NCBI GenBank assembly: GCA_003241965.1
Contig: QBMB01000014.1
Location: 1 to 48,321, forward strand
Direction of reading: 5' to 3'
DNA from: Burkholderiales bacterium
GTDB taxonomy: Bacteria; Pseudomonadota; Gammaproteobacteria; Burkholderiales; Burkholderiaceae_C
DNA: 48,321 nt
Part shown: piece after piece, positions 43,154 to 48,321 of the stretch
Layout: each line of letters opens with the position of its first letter
How positions within the stretch are numbered: position 1 is the stretch's first letter
The notes under the pieces: generated by a model
Told to the model about the DNA's origin: nothing
What the model saw: the letters and a program-made list of their open reading frames with translations, nothing else
The model's database searches: none
Translations under genes and position numbers: made by a program

Positions 43154-43615
43154 GTGAAGCCCCGCCACAAACGCATTGCGATCGCGCTGGGCGCTCTGGC
43201 GGTGCTGGGCACCGCCACCGCGCTCGTGCTCAATGCCTTCAACAGCAACCTGGTGTTTTTTTACTCCCCCAGTCAGGTGGTGAATCAGGAAGCGCCGAAC
43301 GGGCGCACCTTTCGTCTTGGGGGGCTGGTGGAGGCCGGCAGTGTGAAACGCGAGGGTGTGAAGGTCAGCTTTCGCGTGACCGATACCTTGCAGACCGTGC
43401 CGGTCAGCTACCAGGGCATCCTGCCCGACCTCTTCAAGGAGGGCAAAGGCGTCGTGGCGCAGGGCCAGTTGCAAGGCGGGACGTTCCTCGCCCGCGAAGT
43501 GCTGGCCAAGCACGACGAGAACTACATGCCGCCTGAAGCGGCGGAAGCCCTCAAACGCGCAGGGCAGGGCGATGGCGCCATTTCCCGAAGCCTGGTCACG
43601 GAGAAACAACCATGA
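43154..43615 (+). CDS. ccmE: Haem chaperone CcmE
   Basis: 153 residues. N-terminal anchor (about 6-26), OB-fold domain ([35 protein letters not shown]) and the haem-binding site [11 protein letters not shown] with the covalent histidine and tyrosine. It starts with GTG at 43154 after AAGGAG. Confidence 0.96.
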   Translation: MKPRHKRIAIALGALAVLGTATALVLNAFNSNLVFFYSPSQVVNQEAPNGRTFRLGGLVEAGSVKREGVKVSFRVTDTLQTVPVSYQGILPDLFKEGKGVVAQGQLQGGTFLAREVLAKHDENYMPPEAAEALKRAGQGDGAISRSLVTEKQP

Positions 43616-45600
43616 TTCCCGAAGTTGGTCACCTGTTGCTCTGGCTCGCCCTGGGCGTGTCGCTGATCCTGGGCGTGATGCCTCTGGTGGGCGCGCAGAC
43701 TCGCAACACGCAGTGGATGTCTCTGGCGCGTCCAGCCGCCTACGTGCTGTTTGCACTCGTGGTGCTGGCGTTCCTGTGTCTGGTGGCGTCCTTCGTGCGG
43801 CACGACTTTTCGGTCCTCAACGTGGCCTCGAACTCGAACTCGGCGCTGCCTCTTCCCTACCGTGTGGCGGCCAGTTGGGGCAGCCATGAAGGCTCGCTGC
43901 TGCTGTGGTTGCTGATGCTCACTGGCTGGACAGTGGCGGTGGCGCTCTTCAGCAAACACCTGCCACAGCCCGTGCTGGCCCGCACCCTGTCGGTCATGGG
44001 GCTGGTGGCCGTGGGCTTTCTGCTGTTCCTGCTGCTCACCTCCAATCCGTTCGAGCGCCTCTTTCCTGTGCCTGCCGATGGGCGCGATCTCAACCCGTTG
44101 CTGCAAGACCCCGGCATGGTGTTTCACCCCCCGCTGCTCTACATGGGCTATGTGGGTTTTTCGGTGGCCTTTGCCTTCGCCATCTCCGCGCTGATTGGTG
44201 GCAACCTGGACACCACCTGGGCCCGCTGGACCCGACCCTGGACCACCCTGGCCTGGATGTTCCTGACCATCGGCATCGCGCTGGGCAGCTGGTGGGCTTA
44301 CTACGAACTCGGCTGGGGCGGTTGGTGGTTCTGGGACCCGGTTGAAAACGCCTCGTTCATGCCCTGGCTCATCGGCACCGCACTGATCCATTCGCTGGCC
44401 GTCACCGAAAAGCGCGGCAGCTTCAAGTCGTGGACTGTGCTGCTGGCGATCGTGGCGTTCTCGCTGTCCCTGCTCGGCACCTTCCTCGTGCGCTCGGGGG
44501 TGCTCTCGTCGGTGCACGCCTTCGCCACCGACCCCCGGCGCGGTCTGTTCATCCTCACCTTCCTGGCCATTGCCGTGGGGGCATCGCTGGCGCTGTATGC
44601 ATGGCGCGCGCCCAAGGTGGGGCTGGGTGCCCGCTTCGCGTTGGTGTCGCGTGAAACGGCCCTGCTGGGCAACAACGTCATGCTGGTGGTGGCGGCAGCT
44701 GCCGTCTTGCTGGGAACGCTGTACCCGCTGCTGCTTGACGCCCTCGGCCTGGGCAAGATTTCGGTCGGCCCGCCGTACTTCGACTCGGTGTTCATGCCCC
44801 TGATGGCGCCCACCTTGTTCCTCATGGGCATTGGCCCGATCACGCGCTGGAAGCAGGCCGAGCTCGCCGATGTGGCGCGCCGCCTGCGTTGGGCGGTGGC
44901 GGTCACGGTGCTGGCCGCGCTGGGCACGGGCGCGCTGGCCGGGCGCCTCTCGCTGGTGGCCACGGCTGGATTCGCCATGGCATTCTGGGTGCTCGCTTCC
45001 GTGGCCACGGACGTGTGGGACAAGGTGCACCAGCCCGGCCAGGGCATGGGCGGCGTGGTGCGCCGCACGCGGCAGCTGCCGCGCGCTTTCCTGGGCATGG
45101 TGGTGGCCCACCTCGGTGTGGCGGCGTTCTGTTTTGGCGTGACCATGGTCAAGTCGTACGAGGTGGAGCGCGACGTGAAGATGGACATCGGTGACAGCAC
45201 CACGGTGAGCGGCTACACCTTCACCTTCCGGGGCGCCATACCGGTGGAAGGCCCGAATTACAGCGCCATGCGCGGCTTGGTCGAGGTCACGCGCGGCGGC
45301 GAGCGCGTGACCGACATGCGGCCCGAAAAACGGATCTACCGCGTGCAGAGCAATCCCATGACCGAGGCCGCCATTTCACCCGGCATCACACGCGACCTGT
45401 ACGTCTCGCTGGGTGAGCCGGTGGAGGGCAGCGGGGCCTGGATCGTGCGGGTGTACGTGAAGCCCTTCATTGGCTGGATATGGGGTGGCTGCCTCGTGAT
45501 GGCACTGGGTGGCCTGCTGGCCGCCACCGACCGCCGGTACCGCCAGGGCTCCCGAGCCCGCGTGGCCGAAGCTGCGGCTTCTGCAGGGGCTGCGGCATGA
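43612..45600 (+). CDS. ccmF: Haem lyase subunit CcmF
   Basis: 662 residues, about 15 helices. The WWD domain [20 protein letters not shown] and conserved [16 protein letters not shown] are intact. It joins haem from CcmE to apocytochrome with CcmH and CcmI. Overlaps ccmE and ccmG by 4 nt each. Confidence 0.97.
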   Translation: MIPEVGHLLLWLALGVSLILGVMPLVGAQTRNTQWMSLARPAAYVLFALVVLAFLCLVASFVRHDFSVLNVASNSNSALPLPYRVAASWGSHEGSLLLWLLMLTGWTVAVALFSKHLPQPVLARTLSVMGLVAVGFLLFLLLTSNPFERLFPVPADGRDLNPLLQDPGMVFHPPLLYMGYVGFSVAFAFAISALIGGNLDTTWARWTRPWTTLAWMFLTIGIALGSWWAYYELGWGGWWFWDPVENASFMPWLIGTALIHSLAVTEKRGSFKSWTVLLAIVAFSLSLLGTFLVRSGVLSSVHAFATDPRRGLFILTFLAIAVGASLALYAWRAPKVGLGARFALVSRETALLGNNVMLVVAAAAVLLGTLYPLLLDALGLGKISVGPPYFDSVFMPLMAPTLFLMGIGPITRWKQAELADVARRLRWAVAVTVLAALGTGALAGRLSLVATAGFAMAFWVLASVATDVWDKVHQPGQGMGGVVRRTRQLPRAFLGMVVAHLGVAAFCFGVTMVKSYEVERDVKMDIGDSTTVSGYTFTFRGAIPVEGPNYSAMRGLVEVTRGGERVTDMRPEKRIYRVQSNPMTEAAISPGITRDLYVSLGEPVEGSGAWIVRVYVKPFIGWIWGGCLVMALGGLLAATDRRYRQGSRARVAEAAASAGAAA

Positions 45601-46127
45601 AGGCCTTGCGTTTTCTGCTGCCGCTGGCGCTCTTCATCGCCTTGCTGGGGTTTCTGGCCGCGGGCCTCAAGCTCGACCCCAAGGAAGTGCCTTCGCCCCT
45701 GATCGACAAGCCCGCGCCGGCCTTTCGCCTGACCTTGCTGGACAACGCCGATCGCGCCTTGGGGCGGGAAGATTTGCTGGGGCAGGTCTGGATGCTCAAC
45801 GTCTGGGCGTCCTGGTGCGTGGCCTGCCAGGAAGAGCATCCCTTGCTGGTGGCCTTTTCCCGCAAGAAGGTGCTGCCGGTGTACGGCTTGAACTACAAGG
45901 ACGAACGCACCGCAGGCATGCGTTGGCTGTCGCGCTACGGCAATCCCTACACCGCCTCGTTGTTCGATGGCGATGGCAGCGTGGGCATCGACTGGGGGGT
46001 GTACGGTGTGCCCGAAACCTTCGTGATGGACCGCCAGGGCACGGTGCGCTACAAGCACATCGGGCCCCTGACCCCCGAGGTCATTCGTGACGTGATCGAA
46101 CCCCTGGTGAGGAAGCTCAATGGCTAA
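45597..46127 (+). CDS. ccmG: Thioredoxin-like CcmG/DsbE
   Basis: 176 residues, membrane anchor plus thioredoxin fold. The redox site is ASWCVACQEEHP and the CcmG GVxGVPETF element appears as WGVYGVPETFVMD. It keeps the CXXCH thiols reduced for haem attachment. Overlaps ccmH by 8 nt. Confidence 0.95.
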   Translation: MKALRFLLPLALFIALLGFLAAGLKLDPKEVPSPLIDKPAPAFRLTLLDNADRALGREDLLGQVWMLNVWASWCVACQEEHPLLVAFSRKKVLPVYGLNYKDERTAGMRWLSRYGNPYTASLFDGDGSVGIDWGVYGVPETFVMDRQGTVRYKHIGPLTPEVIRDVIEPLVRKLNG

Positions 46128-46587
46128 ATGGTTCATCGCGTTGCTCCTGTTGCTGGCTGGCGGACTGGCCCAGGCGGCAGAGGCCGCACCCGCTGCAGAC
46201 GACCCCGCGCTGGAGGCCCGCATGGTCAGGATCACCACCGAGCTGCGCTGCCTCGTGTGCCAGAACCAGACCATTGCGGACTCGCACTCCGGTCTGGCCA
46301 TCGATCTGCGCAACCAGGTGCGCGAGATGCTGCGCCGCGGCGACAGCGACGCGCAGGTGATCGACTACATGACGGCGCGCTACGGCGACTTTGTGCTGTA
46401 CCGCCCGCCACTGAAAACCACCACGTGGTTGCTCTGGTTTGGCCCCGGGGTGCTGTTGCTTTCTGGCCTGGTGGCGCTGTTCGTGGTGCTGCGTCGCCGC
46501 TCCCGCATGGACCCGGACCTGTTCGAACCCGACCCCGACCAGGATTTGGCTCAAAGCGCCAACCAGGGCGCCGGCCCGGCCCGCTGA
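46120..46587 (+). CDS. ccmH: CcmH redox protein
   Basis: 155 residues. Signal sequence, then the CcmH motif ELRCLVCQNQTIADSHSGLA and the three-helix bundle ending DYMTARYGDFVLYRPP, with one C-terminal membrane helix (about 105-125). It is the short form without a fused TPR domain, which is encoded by the next gene. Confidence 0.95.
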   Translation: MAKWFIALLLLLAGGLAQAAEAAPAADDPALEARMVRITTELRCLVCQNQTIADSHSGLAIDLRNQVREMLRRGDSDAQVIDYMTARYGDFVLYRPPLKTTTWLLWFGPGVLLLSGLVALFVVLRRRSRMDPDLFEPDPDQDLAQSANQGAGPAR

Positions 46588-46631
46588 GCCCTGGTATTTC
46601 TCTCCCGACACCCACACGCACGCTGCAAGAC

Positions 46632-47873
46632 ATGGACAAAGACCTCAACACCCTGCGCCGCCAACTGGTGCAGCTCCAGGAATTGCACGCATCCGGCGTG
46701 CTGCCCACCACCGCCTTCGAGGAGAGCAAGGCTGCGTTGGAGCGCCAGGTGCTGGAACGTGTGATGGCCGGCGATTCAGAGCCCGATCCCGCGGAGGTTG
46801 GCACATCGACTCCGCCCGCAGCCCGGCCGGTGCCGGCCCCGGTGCCCTCGTCGCGCCGCCTGCTGCTGGGCCTTGGCGTCGGGGTACTCGCACTGGCTGC
46901 GGCCGGCTATGCCGTGATGGGCTCGCCAGATTCGTGGAACGTTGGCCCTGGCGCCGGCGCATCCTTGAGCGCATCGGACGGTGGGGCCGCGCCGGGTACT
47001 GCAGCCCCGCACGCCACGTCGCAGGAGCAAATTGCCGCTATGGTCGGCAAGCTGGCCACCCGCATGGAGACCAACCCGCAGGACGCCGAGGGCTGGGCCA
47101 TGCTGGGGCGGTCTTACACCGTGCTGGGTCGCCACGCCGAAGCTTTGGTCGCCTACAAGAAGGCGGTGGATCTGCGCCAGGACGACGGGCAACTGCTGGC
47201 CGACTATGCCGACTCTCTGGCCATGAACAACGGGCGGCAGCTGGCGGGCGAGCCCATGAAATGGGTCGAGGCCGCACTCAAGGCCGACCCCCGCAACCTC
47301 AAGGCGCTTTCGCTGGCGGGCACGCATGCGTTTGACCAGAAGGATTTCGCCGCAGCGGTGAAGTACTGGGAGCAGGTCCAGCAGTTCGCACCCGCCGACA
47401 GCAGCTATGTGCAGCAGGTGCAGGGCGGGCTGGACGAAGCCCGGCAGCTGGGTGGTTTGCCACCCGCAGCGGTGGCTGCGAAACCCGCCACAGGGGCGCC
47501 GGCGCCCGGCGCTCAAGCCCTGGCCGGTGCGGCCGTCAGCGGCACGGTGACCCTGTCGCCTGCCATGGCGGCCAAGCCCCGCCCCGACGACACGGTGTTC
47601 ATCTACGCCAGGGCCGCCGAAGGTGGCATGCGCATGCCCCTGGCCATTCAGCGCCGCCAGGTGAAGGACCTGCCCATCACGTTCACGCTGGACGACAGCT
47701 CGGCCATGTCCCCCGCCACCCGCATATCGGGTGTGAGCAGCGTGGTGGTGAGTGCGCGTGTCAGCCGCAGCGGCCAGGCCACGCCACAGCCCGGCGACGT
47801 GGCAGGTCAATCGGGCACGGTGGCCGTGGGCGCCAGCGGCGTCCAGGTCGAACTGCGCGAAGAGGTCCGCTGA
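46632..47873 (+). CDS. ccmI: TPR-type apocytochrome chaperone CcmI/CycH
   Basis: 413 residues. A short N-terminal helical part (LNTLRRQLVQLQELHASGVL), one membrane helix (about 79-98), TPR repeats (about 130-270; EGWAMLGRSYTVLGRHAEAL) and the C-terminal beta domain (VTLSPAMAAKPRPDDTVFIY). It delivers the C-terminus of apocytochrome c to the lyase. 44 nt after ccmH. Confidence 0.92.
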   Translation: MDKDLNTLRRQLVQLQELHASGVLPTTAFEESKAALERQVLERVMAGDSEPDPAEVGTSTPPAARPVPAPVPSSRRLLLGLGVGVLALAAAGYAVMGSPDSWNVGPGAGASLSASDGGAAPGTAAPHATSQEQIAAMVGKLATRMETNPQDAEGWAMLGRSYTVLGRHAEALVAYKKAVDLRQDDGQLLADYADSLAMNNGRQLAGEPMKWVEAALKADPRNLKALSLAGTHAFDQKDFAAAVKYWEQVQQFAPADSSYVQQVQGGLDEARQLGGLPPAAVAAKPATGAPAPGAQALAGAAVSGTVTLSPAMAAKPRPDDTVFIYARAAEGGMRMPLAIQRRQVKDLPITFTLDDSSAMSPATRISGVSSVVVSARVSRSGQATPQPGDVAGQSGTVAVGASGVQVELREEVR

Positions 47874-47919
47874 TGAACGAACCCGCGCGGCTTGTCTTGA
47901 ACCTCGAACGCAGGCTGGC

Positions 47920-48321
47920 ATGAACTACGTCTATCTGTACGTCGTTGCGTTTGCGATCATCCTGGGCCTGTACATGCAGCGCCGGGGCAAACGCCACGCG
48001 GACCACGCTGCCGAGCTGCAACAGTCGGTGGAACAAGGGCTGAACGAACCGGCGTCGCTGCACCCGGTGGTGGACACGGCGCGCTGCATCGGCTCCGGTG
48101 CCTGCACCAAGGCCTGTCCGGAAGGCGCGCTGGGCATCGTGGGGGGCAAGGCGGTGCTCATCAATGGGTCGGCCTGCATCGGACACGGTGCCTGCATGGC
48201 GGCGTGCCCGGTGGAGGCGATCAAGCTGGTGTTTGGCTCCGAAAAGCGGGGCGTGGACATTCCTTTCGTGACCCCGCATTTCGAGACCAACGTGCCCGGC
48301 ATCTTCGTGGCGGGGGGGGTC
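47920..48321 (+). CDS. Ferredoxin-like membrane-anchored oxidoreductase, cut by window end
   Basis: 134 residues visible. One N-terminal helix (about 2-18) leads to two ferredoxin-type motifs, CIGSGACTKACPEGA (Cys56, 62, 66) and CIGHGACMAACPVEA (Cys86, 92, 96). Where normal ferredoxins have the second cysteine there is Ser59 and His89. The following FETNVPGIFVAGG is typical of FAD/NAD(P)-binding oxidoreductases, so a flavin domain probably follows outside the window. It is placed behind the ccm operon and may belong to the electron-transfer cluster. Confidence 0.75.
   Translation, partial: MNYVYLYVVAFAIILGLYMQRRGKRHADHAAELQQSVEQGLNEPASLHPVVDTARCIGSGACTKACPEGALGIVGGKAVLINGSACIGHGACMAACPVEAIKLVFGSEKRGVDIPFVTPHFETNVPGIFVAGGV

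Noticed and set aside
45820-45845. CcmG active site WCVAC with Ala where Pro is common
   Set aside because: The position between the cysteines varies in the family and both cysteines are present.

Overview
The window reads as a high-GC betaproteobacterial chromosome, most likely Burkholderiales of the Comamonadaceae type (Hydrogenophaga, Rhodoferax or Polaromonas-like). The grounds are the gene order thrS-infC-rpmI-rplT-pheST-ihfA-merR-tRNA-Pro, the ccoI-S-N-O-Q-P-G-H/fnr/hemN block, Bug-type periplasmic binding proteins, and a GC-rich intergenic hairpin family. The genus is an inference; no rRNA is present.

Layout. 1-5612: a malonate-use operon with a GntR/FCD regulator, malonyl-CoA decarboxylase, an orphan Bug solute-binding protein, a crotonase and malonyl-CoA synthetase. 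5613-5924: two large inverted hairpin elements between converging genes. 5925-7291: a frameshifted MATE exporter. 7359-18743: a micro-oxic respiration block (usp, ccoI, ccoS, ccoNOQP, ccoG, a FixH-like gene, a small membrane protein, fnr, hemN and a TauE/SafE-like gene) with three FNR boxes, each placed about 41.5 bp from a plausible start site. 18900-21604: an accessory patch with a SycD/LcrH-like TPR protein, an unknown protein with C-terminal membrane segments, and an ECF sigma/GNAT pair. 21694-24300: an EamA exporter and isocitrate lyase. 24300-32731: the translation operon with a candidate threonine-codon leader peptide, an ATA-started infC, structured leaders and tRNA-Pro(GGG).

33393-40859 is the most interesting part. 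A membrane protein with histidines placed like b-heme ligands is followed by a 24-heme c-type cytochrome, a c-type cytochrome with 26 CXXCH plus one CX4CH motif built from 144-bp tandem repeats, and an outer-membrane beta-barrel with AMIN/SPOR/TPR-like N-terminal domains. The layout is what a quinol-to-cell-surface electron conduit would need, but it does not look like a standard MtrCAB or PioAB set. One nucleotide after the barrel gene begins a complete cytochrome c maturation operon (ccmABCDEFGHI, 40861-47873), which would supply the roughly 51 haem attachments. The window ends inside a ferredoxin-type oxidoreductase whose two cluster motifs each lack the second cysteine.

All family assignments come from reading motifs and gene order; no database search was run.
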